Shown here one piece after another: positions 44,024-52,062 of a DNA stretch of 64,000 bases. Source of the DNA: an uncultured Faecalicatena sp. (GTDB lineage Bacteria; Bacillota; Clostridia; Lachnospirales; Lachnospiraceae); NCBI GenBank assembly GCA_948468385.1, contig CAOKHZ010000018.1, positions 24,551 to 88,550 on the forward strand, written 5' to 3'. A model generated the notes under the pieces. That model was not told where the DNA came from, made no database searches, and worked only from the letters and a program-made list of their open reading frames with translations. Position 1 is the first letter of the stretch. Each line of letters begins with the position of its first letter. The position numbers and the translations under genes were made by a program.

Positions 44024-44833
44024 ATGGCTTGGGATTTATTGGTGATTTTCTTCATTGTCAGCGCGGTTTGTTGTTGCATTGGGTTTAAGAAATATGTGTA
44101 TTTTTTGTCGGTTGGATACGGATTTTCCGTGGCGGGCTTGGGGCTGGCCTATTTCATGACGGCCTTGGTAAATGGTTACGCGTGGAACGTGGTCGTATTG
44201 CTGCAATGTGCTTTGTTCGTGGCATACGGGGCCAGGCTTTCCGGTTTCTTGATCGTGCGGGAGCTGAAGAACGGGAATTACCGACAAGTGTTAAAGGAAG
44301 TGACCAAGGAGGGCGAAAAACCAATGCCGGTGTTTGTCAAGGCGGTCATCTGGATTTGCGTGTCGGCGTTGTACGTCGTGCAGACCTGCCCGGTATTTTA
44401 CCGTGTCTATAATGGTGACGGTGGCGAGATGACCTTGCCGTTAATCGGGGCGCTTGTCAGTTTGGCGGGACTTCTTTTGGAGGCGTGGTCCGACAAACAG
44501 AAAAGTGCGCAAAAGGCACAAAATCCGAACATGGTCGCCACGAAAGGGCTGTTTAAGCTGGTGCGTTGCCCGAACTACTTGGGCGAGGTCATTTTCTGGA
44601 CGGGGGTCATCGTCGGCGCGGCGAACTCCTTGGACGGAGCCGGACAGTGGACGGCAGCCTTGATTGGTTACGTGCTGATTGTCATGATTATGTTTAATGG
44701 CGCGCAGCGTCTGGACAAGAGGCAGGAGGCGAGATATGGGAAGATGGCGGAGTATCGCGCTTATGCGGATCATACGCCTCTGATTATCCCGTGGGTTCCG
44801 CTGTATCATATCGGGAATTACAAGGGGGAATAA
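44024..44833 (+). CDS. DUF1295 / steroid-5-alpha-reductase-like membrane protein
   Basis: A 269-residue membrane protein with about six or seven helices. The conserved C-terminal motif of the family is present: 'LVRCPNYLGEVIFWTGV' and 'ARYGKMAEYRAYADHTPLII'. Family members are NADPH-dependent reductases or of unknown function. GGGAGGTAATAGG precedes the ATG, 12 bases after the NAD-binding protein gene. It completes a three-gene redox operon, probably acting on a lipid-like or hydrophobic substrate (inference). Confidence 0.85.
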   Translation: MAWDLLVIFFIVSAVCCCIGFKKYVYFLSVGYGFSVAGLGLAYFMTALVNGYAWNVVVLLQCALFVAYGARLSGFLIVRELKNGNYRQVLKEVTKEGEKPMPVFVKAVIWICVSALYVVQTCPVFYRVYNGDGGEMTLPLIGALVSLAGLLLEAWSDKQKSAQKAQNPNMVATKGLFKLVRCPNYLGEVIFWTGVIVGAANSLDGAGQWTAALIGYVLIVMIMFNGAQRLDKRQEARYGKMAEYRAYADHTPLIIPWVPLYHIGNYKGE

Positions 44834-44894
44834 AGTTATGGTTTTACGGTGCCGTGCGCTTTGGCGTACGGCCGCCGCCCGATAAAGTGATGCC

Positions 44895-44931
44895 GTTACA
44901 ATCCGCGGTCGGTTAGGCCGTGAATTGTAAC
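44895..44931. repeat. Dispersed GTTAC-type palindrome, copy 4
   Basis: A 37-bp element with left end GTTACAATCC and right end GAATTGTAAC around GGTCGGTTAGGCC. It follows the DUF1295 gene. A GC-rich hairpin (GCCGTGCGC/GCGTACGGC, about 44852-44873) lies just before it. Confidence 0.65.
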
Positions 44932-44984
44932 GATAAAAAAATGGTGCCAATTGGTTTGAGTACGAGAGGAAGGGGGTTTTACAA

Positions 44985-45608
44985 ATGAGCGTACCGATGG
45001 CGTTGGTGGATTTTATTCCGGTGGGAATGTTTTTGGCGGCTTCGATTCTTTTGCAGCGTGACCTTTATAACAAGATGAGCAAGGGGGCGTTCGCGTTATT
45101 TTCGGCAGGCACGATCACGGTGTTCGTGGCGGGGTGTTACAAGGCAACGTGGAAATTGATATATGCGTTGGGAATCTGTGATTTTGCCGCGCTGAACAAG
45201 ACGTTTTTCCCGATGCAGACGACGGGCTTCATTCTGGCGGCGTTGGGAATCGTCGCCCTTTTGATTCACAAGCAAGGAAAGGGCGCGGCCTATTCGGTGG
45301 CGGCGGTTCCTATGCTCCATGAGAGCAACATGATTTTCGTCATATTGATGGTGCTCGGCGTGGTTTGCTTGGATGGGGTGTTGATGGTAATCGCGGCGCG
45401 CAGGAAAAAACCGGTGGCCCTTGTGTTGTATGTGGTTTCGTTCGTGTTCATCATGGGGATGGGCTATCTTTCATCCAAGGATTTTGCCGATCCGATGATG
45501 AACTGGATTGGGGAATGCGTCAACATCGTCGGCCAGGGGACGTTCCTTGTGGGAACCATTATTTTACATAAAAATGGATTGGCTGCGGCGGACTCGTTGG
45601 CGAAGTGA
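44985..45608 (+). CDS. Six-helix membrane protein, unknown function
   Basis: A 207-residue protein with about six hydrophobic helices (near 7-27, 35-55, 77-95, 113-135, 142-160 and 172-193), short loops and few conserved-looking polar residues. GAGGAAGGGGG precedes the ATG. I do not recognise the family. It lies between a palindrome and a 143-residue helical protein; no enzymatic motif is visible. Confidence 0.7.
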   Translation: MSVPMALVDFIPVGMFLAASILLQRDLYNKMSKGAFALFSAGTITVFVAGCYKATWKLIYALGICDFAALNKTFFPMQTTGFILAALGIVALLIHKQGKGAAYSVAAVPMLHESNMIFVILMVLGVVCLDGVLMVIAARRKKPVALVLYVVSFVFIMGMGYLSSKDFADPMMNWIGECVNIVGQGTFLVGTIILHKNGLAAADSLAK

Positions 45609-45774
45609 CGGAGTTGGACGCGTTTGTCAAATCCATCGGGGAGGAGAAGGCACGGGATATGTTCGAGACGGTGGTGTTCGGGGTGCGATGAAAGAAAATA
45701 AGTGAATTTTTCTTGAAAATCCGTCCATCCTATGGTTAGTGTGGATTATACTAGGAAAATGGAGGATTGGCAAA

Positions 45775-46206
45775 ATGGAAGAAAACACGATTAAATTGCT
45801 GAAGGAATGTGATTCCGGCTGCAAGATGGCGGTGAAGAGCATCGCGCAGGTCATGGAGTACGCGCAAGGTAAGAAGTTGGGCGACATCCTTTCCGCATAT
45901 GATAAAAAGCACAAGGAGCTGGATGTGGAGGTGGAAGAGGCGCTTGCGGCGTATGACAAGGAGGGCAAGGAACCGCCCATGATGGCGGAAGCCGGTGCGT
46001 GGATGAAAATCGAGATGAAGATGCTGATGCACGCGGACGACCATCAAATCGCCAAGTTGATGATGGATGGGTGCAACATGGGCATCCAGTCCGTCAGCGA
46101 ATACGTGAACAAGTATCACGACGCGTCGGGGGAGAGCGTGGCCATCGCGAAACGTCTCATTAAAATCGAGGAAGATTTCATGAAGGAGATGAAGGAGTTC
46201 GTGTAA
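45775..46206 (+). CDS. Helical-bundle protein, unknown function
   Basis: A 143-residue protein predicted to be almost all alpha-helix, rich in Lys, Glu, Met and Ala, with no signal peptide. The spacing of helices and residues such as 'MEENTIKLLKECDSGCKMAV' resembles four-helix ferritin-like or DUF2383-type bundles, but a diiron E-x-x-H set is not obvious. GGAGG is 9 bases before the ATG. A strong bidirectional terminator follows. Function not inferred. Confidence 0.65.
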   Translation: MEENTIKLLKECDSGCKMAVKSIAQVMEYAQGKKLGDILSAYDKKHKELDVEVEEALAAYDKEGKEPPMMAEAGAWMKIEMKMLMHADDHQIAKLMMDGCNMGIQSVSEYVNKYHDASGESVAIAKRLIKIEEDFMKEMKEFV

Positions 46207-46244
46207 TGCGTGGTCGGGACTAAGACGTTTGGAATGAGAAATGG

Positions 46245-46280
46245 CGGGCAAAGAGCTTCATGGGTGAAGTTCTTTGCCCG
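46245..46280. terminator. Bidirectional terminator
   Basis: A 16-bp stem with one G-T pair: CGGGCAAAGAGCTTCA (46245-46260) with 46265-46280 (ending TCTTTGCCCG), loop TGGG. It lies between convergent genes. Confidence 0.75.
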
Positions 46281-46287
46281 AATCTCC

Positions 46288-47667
46288 TTACCGGAGGAAC
46301 ATGTGCACGATTTTTTCGTGCAGTTTCGTATATGGTTGGTAACGCATCGGCAAATCCATCCAGGTCTTCTTGTCCACGATACTTTTACTGTGGGAGAAAG
46401 TTTCAAATCCTTCCTTGCCGTGGTAGGAGCCCATGCCGCTTTCGCCAAAGCCGCCGAAGCCCATCTCGCTTGTCGCCAGGTGGATGATGGTGTCGTTGAC
46501 GCATCCGCCGCCGAAACCGCAGCGGGTCATGACTTGCCTGGCGGCCTTTTGGTTTTCCGTGAAGAGGTACAAGGCCAGCGGATGCTGCATGGAATTGACT
46601 TTCACCACGACTTCTTTTAGCGTGTCAAAAGTCAAGACGGGCAGAATCGGCCCGAAAATTTCTTCCTGCATCACGGCATCATCAAAGGTCACGCCGTCCA
46701 TCACGGTCGGTTCGATTTGCAAGGTTGCCGGATTCGAGGCTCCGCCGTGCACTACTTTTGTCTCGTCGATAAGTCCGAGGAGGCGTTCAAAATGCTTCTG
46801 GTTGATGATTTTTCCATAGTTCGTGTTCTGCAAGGGCCGTTTCCCAAATTGTTTTTGAATCTGTTTTTTGATTTCCATGATTAACTCATCCTTGACGGCG
46901 CGGTCGCAATAGAGGTAGTCAGGCGCGACGCAGGTTTGTCCGCAGTTTAAATATTTTCCAAATACGATGCGCTTGGCCGCCAGCTTCAGGTTCGCGCTTT
47001 TTTCCACGATGCAGGGGCTTTTCCCGCCAAGTTCCAGCGTGATTGGCGTAAGGTGGCTGGCCGCCTTTCGCATCACTTCCTTGCCGACGGCCTGGCTCCC
47101 GGTGAAGAAAATATAGTCAAAGTGCTCGCCCAAAAGGCAGGTATTTTCCGCTCGTCCCCCGGTGATGACGGCGGTGTGCCGTTCATCAAAGCATTCGGAA
47201 ATAAGTCTGGCAATGAGTTCGCTGGTATGTGGCGAGTAGGCACTGGGCTTTACCACGACGGTATTACCTGCGGCGATCGCGTCCACCAGAGGGTCAATGG
47301 TCAAGAGGAACGGGTAGTTCCAAGGACTCATGACGAGAACGACCCCGTAGGGCGACGGCTTTTGAAAGCTTCGCGCGGCAAATTGCGCCAGCGGGGTACG
47401 AACACGCCTTTCACGGGAAAGGAATCGCGCGTGTTTTAGCATATAATGGATTTCGTCCAGGACCAGTCCGGTCTCGCACATGTAGCCCTCGAAGGGACTT
47501 TTCCCCAAATCTGCGCGAAGGGCCGCGCCAATGTCCTTCTCGTATTTTTGAATCGTCATTTTCAACCGCTGCAAGGCGGCCAGCCGGAATTCGACGTTTA
47601 ATGTCGCCCCGGTATAAAAATAGTTTTTCTGTTTTTCAATGAGTGTTTTGATTTCGGTTTCGGTCAT
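46288..47667 (-). CDS. Aldehyde dehydrogenase, class-3 (ALDH3/YwdH) type
   Basis: A 459-residue NAD(P)-dependent aldehyde dehydrogenase. It has 'SPWNYPFLLTIDPLVDAIAA', 'VVKPSAYSPHTSELI', the Rossmann 'FFTGSQAVGKEVM', general base Glu in 'TLELGGKSP', and the catalytic Cys in 'NCGQTCVAPDY'. The short length and C-terminal hydrophobic tail fit the fatty-aldehyde ALDH3 group. AGGTGA favours the ATG at 47667 over a GTG three codons upstream. Oxidises aldehydes to acids; the physiological substrate is not evident. The 327 bases up to the PadR gene hold only promoters and a palindrome. Confidence 0.92.
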   Translation of the reverse strand: MTETEIKTLIEKQKNYFYTGATLNVEFRLAALQRLKMTIQKYEKDIGAALRADLGKSPFEGYMCETGLVLDEIHYMLKHARFLSRERRVRTPLAQFAARSFQKPSPYGVVLVMSPWNYPFLLTIDPLVDAIAAGNTVVVKPSAYSPHTSELIARLISECFDERHTAVITGGRAENTCLLGEHFDYIFFTGSQAVGKEVMRKAASHLTPITLELGGKSPCIVEKSANLKLAAKRIVFGKYLNCGQTCVAPDYLYCDRAVKDELIMEIKKQIQKQFGKRPLQNTNYGKIINQKHFERLLGLIDETKVVHGGASNPATLQIEPTVMDGVTFDDAVMQEEIFGPILPVLTFDTLKEVVVKVNSMQHPLALYLFTENQKAARQVMTRCGFGGGCVNDTIIHLATSEMGFGGFGESGMGSYHGKEGFETFSHSKSIVDKKTWMDLPMRYQPYTKLHEKIVHMFLR

Positions 47668-47861
47668 AAATGTCACCTCGTTTCTGGATGGAACCGACGT
47701 GCCGGTTCTTTGGCAAAAAGCCAGATAGGCGGTACGCGGGCATTTTCTTATATTTTTCCAATATAATCCGCGCTAATTTCCCGTATGTTTTCTAGTATAA
47801 CCCAAAGTGGTTGATTTTGAAAGAGTTACGTGAAAAGAAGTCTGAAAAGAAGTTATAAAGG

Positions 47862-47903
47862 GTTACTGTTCAGCCCCGCGCTAGCGTGGGGCTGAGTTGT
47901 AAC
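47862..47903. repeat. Dispersed GTTAC-type palindrome, copy 5
   Basis: A 42-bp element: left end GTTACTGTTCAGCCCC, right end GGGGCTGAGTTGTAAC, centre GCGCTAGCGT. The inner CAGCCCCGCGCTAGCGTGGGGCTG is a near-perfect hairpin. It lies 13 bases before the PadR promoter. Confidence 0.65.
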
Positions 47904-47916
47904 TATAAAGGTGCTC

Positions 47917-47976
47917 TTGACATATATAGATTTTCTATATATAATAATGATAAAAGATATATAGACCATCTATATA
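47917..47976 (+). promoter_or_regulatory. Consensus promoter with two identical PadR-type operators
   Basis: TTGACA (47917-47922), 17 bases, TATAAT (47940-47945): a perfect sigma-A promoter. Two identical inverted repeats TATATAGA-N3-TCTATATA lie at 47923-47941 (filling the spacer) and 47958-47976 (just past the start site), 35 bp centre to centre. This strongly suggests tight autorepression by the PadR protein encoded next. Confidence 0.8.
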
Positions 47977-47994
47977 GAAAAGGGGTTGGTGACC

Positions 47995-48354
47995 ATGGCA
48001 GACAGGGCGACGTTGCAGGGGAACGCGGCGATGTTGATATTGGGGCTTCTCGCCGGGCGTGACATGTATGGCTACGAGATGCTTGAAGAGTTGCGCCGGC
48101 GTTCACAGAATGTGTTCGAGATGAAGGCAGGAACATTGTATCCGCTACTGCATTCCTTGGAGGAGAAAGGATTCGTGACCGTCTACGAGGAAAAGGTGGG
48201 CGAGGGCGTACAGAAGGTGCGCAAGTATTACCACATTACGCGGGCGGGAAAAAGGGCGTTCGCACAAAAACATGCGGAGTGGGAAAATTACGCTCGGGCG
48301 GTGGCGGGCGTGGTTGGCGTGGGCGGCTATGTTTCAATAAGGGGGATTGTATGA
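47995..48354 (+). CDS. PadR-family transcriptional regulator
   Basis: A 119-residue PadR repressor of the short class. The winged helix is plain: 'LILGLLAGRDMYGYEMLEEL', 'FEMKAGTLYPLLHSLEEKGF', 'RKYYHITRAGKRAFA'. The ATG at 47995 follows GGGG by 9 bases. Its promoter carries two matching operators. The stop overlaps the start of the SEDS-type gene (ATGA), so regulator and target form one autoregulated operon. PadR proteins commonly respond to envelope stress or antimicrobials; the signal here is unknown. Confidence 0.9.
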   Translation: MADRATLQGNAAMLILGLLAGRDMYGYEMLEELRRRSQNVFEMKAGTLYPLLHSLEEKGFVTVYEEKVGEGVQKVRKYYHITRAGKRAFAQKHAEWENYARAVAGVVGVGGYVSIRGIV

Positions 48355-49739
48355 AGGCTGGAGAATATTTGGATCGTTTGACGGAGCAGATTCGTTATCA
48401 ACCGGCGCGCTACGCCGTGCGCGAGGAGGTTCGTGCCCACATTGAAGATCAGCGGGCGGCATATGAGGCGCGGGGGCTTGCGCCGGAGGAGGCGGAGGTC
48501 TTGGCCGTGCGGCAGATGGGCGACCCGGTCGAGGCGGGCGTGGAACTAGACCGAGTCCACCGTCCGAGGATGGCCTGGGGGATGTTTGTTCTGGCGGGCG
48601 TTTTGTGTGCCGTGTGGATGGTGTTGCCAAAGCTCTTGTCCGCGGGAAATACTTACGAGAACGTGCAGGAATTGCTGCCCCGAGGATTTTTTGCCGTTTT
48701 TTGCATGGGGGTCATGATGGCGGTATGTCATCTGGACTATAGCAGGATTGGGAGGCACGCGCATATAATCGCGTTGGCGGCGGGCATCTTGTGTCTTGTG
48801 GGAATTGTTTCGTTGTGGGCATCTTCGGGCATTTCGGGTGACATAAATGGGATGGGCGTTTGGCTTTCCGGCATGAGCGTGGGAAGGATTGACCTGCGTC
48901 TTTGCTTGTTGCTATACGTGCCGCTGTATGCGGCAATTCTTTACGGCTATCGAAACGGTGGTTATAAGGATGTGGGAACGAGCCTTTTGTGGCTGTTGCC
49001 GCCGTTTTGCATGGCGTTTTGCATGGCGGACGTGGCGACGGCGTTCTTGCTGCTTTTTTGTTGTGGAACCTTGTTCATGGTCGCGGTGTGCAAAAACTGG
49101 TATCAAGTGTCGAGAAAATTTGTGTTATGTGTTTCTTTTGTCGTGATGGCATCGGTGATTCTGTCCTTGGCCATGTACATTTTGCTTGCCGCGCCGGAGT
49201 ATCAGGTGAACCGGATACGAAACCTTATTGGCAGAGGGGAACCCTCCTATATGATACAGATGGCGCAGGAGGTCCTGGCGGGCAGCAGGTGGCTTGGCAA
49301 GGCAAACGGGCAGATTGTGGAAGAAATTTTGAGCGGGGAAAATCAGGGCTTGTGCATGGGAGACTTTATGCTCACGGAGCTTAGCGGCCACTATGGAATG
49401 ATTTTCGCGGCGGCACTGGTGGCGGTTCTCTTGTTTTTGCTGTCTTATCTTTTGTGGGCTTGCCTGCGGCAGAAAAATCAGCTGGGAATGTTGATGGGGC
49501 TGGGCTGTGCCTTGGTGCTCTTGGTGCAAACGGGGTGTTACGCCTTGCTTAACATGGGAATCGTGAATATGGGCGTCGTTTTCTTTTGTCCGTTTGTGAC
49601 GTATGGGCGCGGCGGGATGCTTCTGACATCCGTGCTACTGGGGATTTTGTTGAGCGTCTATCGGTATCAGAGCGTGTTGTCAAAAGACACGGCAGTGATA
49701 CGTTTGGGACGGATTCGTTTTACCGTCACATCAGAATAA
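48351..49739 (+). CDS. HAAS-like domain fused to a SEDS (FtsW/RodA-type) protein
   Basis: A 462-residue protein. Residues 1-70 resemble the HAAS/DUF1700 cytoplasmic adaptor that pairs with PadR regulators ('YLDRLTEQIRY', 'EEVRAHIEDQRAAYEARGL'). The rest, about ten helices, resembles the SEDS glycosyltransferases: 'GDFMLTELSGHYG' places Asp338 at the RodA catalytic Asp, and 'NMGIVNMGVVFFCPFVTYGR' (residues 401-420) is the FtsW/RodA/SpoVE signature with TYG for SYG. SEDS proteins polymerise peptidoglycan with a partner PBP; none is encoded nearby. Start overlaps padR. A stress-inducible wall polymerase is plausible. Confidence 0.82.
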   Translation: MKAGEYLDRLTEQIRYQPARYAVREEVRAHIEDQRAAYEARGLAPEEAEVLAVRQMGDPVEAGVELDRVHRPRMAWGMFVLAGVLCAVWMVLPKLLSAGNTYENVQELLPRGFFAVFCMGVMMAVCHLDYSRIGRHAHIIALAAGILCLVGIVSLWASSGISGDINGMGVWLSGMSVGRIDLRLCLLLYVPLYAAILYGYRNGGYKDVGTSLLWLLPPFCMAFCMADVATAFLLLFCCGTLFMVAVCKNWYQVSRKFVLCVSFVVMASVILSLAMYILLAAPEYQVNRIRNLIGRGEPSYMIQMAQEVLAGSRWLGKANGQIVEEILSGENQGLCMGDFMLTELSGHYGMIFAAALVAVLLFLLSYLLWACLRQKNQLGMLMGLGCALVLLVQTGCYALLNMGIVNMGVVFFCPFVTYGRGGMLLTSVLLGILLSVYRYQSVLSKDTAVIRLGRIRFTVTSE

Positions 49740-49822
49740 GGGCATGTTCGTAAAGGGTGGCTGACGACGTGCCACTTGATGGATAAAGAGGTTTTTGGGT
49801 ACTGTGAAGCGGGGGTGAAACG

Positions 49823-50536
49823 ATGTTGCGGATTGCGGTCGTGGACGACGAACGAGAGTTTCAGGGACAAATGAAGGAATATCTTTCGCGTTATGAAAGG
49901 GAGGAAAACGAGAGCGTTTCCGTGACGGTGTTTGCGGACGGGATGGATGTTACGGAAAAATATCAGGGGAACTGGGACATTATTTTCATGGACATCAAAA
50001 TGAAGCACATGGACGGCATGGAGGCGGCGCGCAAGATTCGCAGGTATGACCGGCGTGTGATCCTGATTTTTATTACAACCATGGGAAATTATGCAATCAA
50101 CGGGTATGAGGTGGAGGCCTTGGATTTTGTGGTGAAGCCGCTTTCCTACGAGCTGTTTCAATTGAAAATGCGAAAGGCCGTCAATGCGGTGAGAAAGCAG
50201 GCGGCGGGGCGGCACTTGATGCTGCCGGTGGAGGGGCACAGAGAAAGAGTTTCTACCGACGACATTTTGTATATCGAGGTGAAAAACCATAACTTGCATT
50301 ATGTGACGAGTGAGCGAACCTATGTGGCGCGGGGACGTCTGGGTGACGCGGCAAAGGACTTGGCAGAGGTTCATTTTATGCGTTGTAGCCAGTCATATTT
50401 GGTGAATTTAAAGCAAGTCGTCCGCGTGGAGAAGGAGCGGGTCTGGGTGGGAAATTGTCAGCTTGCCTTTAGCAGGACGTGGAAGAAGGATTTTTTGCAA
50501 GCACTATCGGATTATTTGGAAGCGGGATATTCATGA
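49823..50536 (+). CDS. LytTR response regulator (AgrA-like), system 1
   Basis: A 237-residue response regulator. The receiver domain has the acidic pocket D8-D9-E10 and phosphoacceptor Asp57 ('IIFMDIKM'), with Thr in 'IFITTMG' and Lys in 'FVVKPLS'. The C-terminal LytTR DNA-binding domain (about 130-237) shows 'LMLPVEGHRERVSTDDILYI' and 'MRCSQSYLVNLKQV'. A GGGGGTG stretch precedes the ATG. The kinase gene follows after 78 bases, then a permuted GH3 gene whose promoter region carries 21-bp-spaced repeats. Confidence 0.93.
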   Translation: MLRIAVVDDEREFQGQMKEYLSRYEREENESVSVTVFADGMDVTEKYQGNWDIIFMDIKMKHMDGMEAARKIRRYDRRVILIFITTMGNYAINGYEVEALDFVVKPLSYELFQLKMRKAVNAVRKQAAGRHLMLPVEGHRERVSTDDILYIEVKNHNLHYVTSERTYVARGRLGDAAKDLAEVHFMRCSQSYLVNLKQVVRVEKERVWVGNCQLAFSRTWKKDFLQALSDYLEAGYS

Positions 50537-50614
50537 TGTTGCGTGGGGAATGTCATGTTGATAGCAAGGAACGTGTGTATCAAGTTTGGGATGTCATGCT
50601 GGAGGGTGGAATTT

Positions 50615-51943
50615 ATGGGTCAGGTGACGACGTCCATATTGGAAATGGAGTTGGGGCTTTTGCCCTTTGTGTTGGAGCTTTTTTCGGCGGCGGTCGTTTA
50701 TGTATATTTGTTGAAGCGGAAAAGGCAGTTCTGGATCAGGATTTTGTTTGTCTGCCTGCTCGTGTCTCAAAGTCCGCTTTGCATGTTGATTTTCGTGCCG
50801 AAGGAAGAGACGCGCATGGAAACCGTGCTTTTCTTATATGCCTTGTTTTGCGTGGTTGTGTTCGTCGTGCTCATCTGGGGGATTTGGTTTTGTTTTGAGG
50901 TACGTCCACGGGAAGCACTGTACTGTGCGACTTGCGCGTATATTACGGAGCACGTTGTATATTGTTTGCGCATTTTGCTTAACATGCTGATGAAGACGAA
51001 CATCTGGGACGACGGAAGTATTTGGTATTTTCTTCTGCACGCGGCGATATATTTGCTGTCATACCACGTGGTGGCCAAAAAGATGGTGCAAAACTACCAT
51101 TATGAAACACGGGCCTTGCATTCGGTCGGGTTGATGGCACTTGCGCTTTTGATTGTATTTTTAATGAGCGTGGTCAGCCTCATGCATGGCTTAGGCTGGC
51201 TTCACGCCATTTACGCGTTGGTCTGTTGCACGTTCATGTTACTTAGCCAGCGCAATCAGGTCAATCAATTACGGATGCAAAGGGAATTGCATATGAAGGA
51301 GCAAATTTGGCGGCAAAACAAGACGCGGTACGAGATGTCGAAGGAGACGATTGAAATCATCAATCGCAAATGTCATGATTTGAAGCACCAGATTGAGGCC
51401 TTGAAGGGAATTGAAAATACTCAGAAGCAAAAAGACGTGGTTGCCGGTATAGAGGAATCCGTGATGATTTACGAGGCCATCAAAAATACGGGAAATCCAA
51501 TCCTCGACACGGTGCTGATGGAGAAAGGGCTTTTGTGCAAGGAAAATCATATTTGTCTGAATGTTATGGCGGACGGAAAGCTTCTCGACTTCATGGACGA
51601 GATTGATTTGTATACATTGTTTTGTAACGCCTTGGACAATGCCATCGAGGCCAATTTGCAGGTCGCGGGGACGCAGGAACGGTATGTCAATTTGCAGATT
51701 CGTAAAAAGGCGGGGTTGGTGCTGATACGTCTGGAAAATCCATATGTCGGCGAAGTAAGGATGTCGGACGGGCAGTTGCAAACGGTGAAGGCGAACAAGG
51801 ACGAGCATGGGTTTGGCAGTCGGAGTATTCGGCACACGGTGGAGGAATATGGAGGGCTGGTAAAAATTGAGACGGAAAATCAAATCTTCGTCCTGCGTAT
51901 CACGATACCATTGGAGGAGGCGCGTATCGACGAAACCGCCTGA
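50615..51943 (+). CDS. GHKL sensor histidine kinase (AgrC-like), system 1
   Basis: A 442-residue membrane kinase. Five to six helices fill the first 215 residues and probably sense a signal in or near the membrane. The phosphoacceptor His254 is in 'RKCHDLKHQIEAL', followed by the GHKL ATPase: N box 'CNALDNAIEAN' and G box 'GFGSRSIRHTVEEYGG'. GGAGGGTGGA just upstream favours this ATG over one at 50543. No AgrD-like peptide or AgrB gene is visible nearby, so the signal may be a carbohydrate or wall fragment rather than a peptide (inference). Confidence 0.9.
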   Translation: MGQVTTSILEMELGLLPFVLELFSAAVVYVYLLKRKRQFWIRILFVCLLVSQSPLCMLIFVPKEETRMETVLFLYALFCVVVFVVLIWGIWFCFEVRPREALYCATCAYITEHVVYCLRILLNMLMKTNIWDDGSIWYFLLHAAIYLLSYHVVAKKMVQNYHYETRALHSVGLMALALLIVFLMSVVSLMHGLGWLHAIYALVCCTFMLLSQRNQVNQLRMQRELHMKEQIWRQNKTRYEMSKETIEIINRKCHDLKHQIEALKGIENTQKQKDVVAGIEESVMIYEAIKNTGNPILDTVLMEKGLLCKENHICLNVMADGKLLDFMDEIDLYTLFCNALDNAIEANLQVAGTQERYVNLQIRKKAGLVLIRLENPYVGEVRMSDGQLQTVKANKDEHGFGSRSIRHTVEEYGGLVKIETENQIFVLRITIPLEEARIDETA

Positions 51944-51959
51944 TGTGGCCATTCGCGTT

Positions 51960-52024
51960 AATTGCGACACAAAAATGCCGAATTACGACAAAACCACATC
52001 ACAGCCATGGAAATTTGCTAAAAT
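51960..52024 (+). promoter_or_regulatory. Predicted LytTR-activated promoter of the first permuted GH3 gene
   Basis: Direct repeats AATTGCGACA (51960-51969) and AATTACGACA (51981-51990) are spaced 21 bp apart, the LytTR pattern. A -10 box TAAAAT (52019-52024) follows; the matching -35 position (around 51996) has no consensus, as expected for an activated promoter. The second repeat ends near -41. Confidence 0.5.
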
Positions 52025-52062
52025 CTTTTTATTAACAATTATGAAAGAAAGGGGAAATTTTC

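Noticed and set aside
45605-45691. A 28-codon frame overlapping the stop of the six-helix membrane protein gene
   Set aside because: GTG start without a ribosome binding site and no follow-on homology; protein-like composition alone is not enough. Could be a gene tail remnant.
49740-52062. Search for an AgrD-like peptide or AgrB gene next to the AgrA/AgrC-like pair
   Set aside because: No short Cys-containing peptide frame with a ribosome binding site and no AgrB-like protease is present here or around 58-60.3 kb, so I do not call these quorum-sensing systems.
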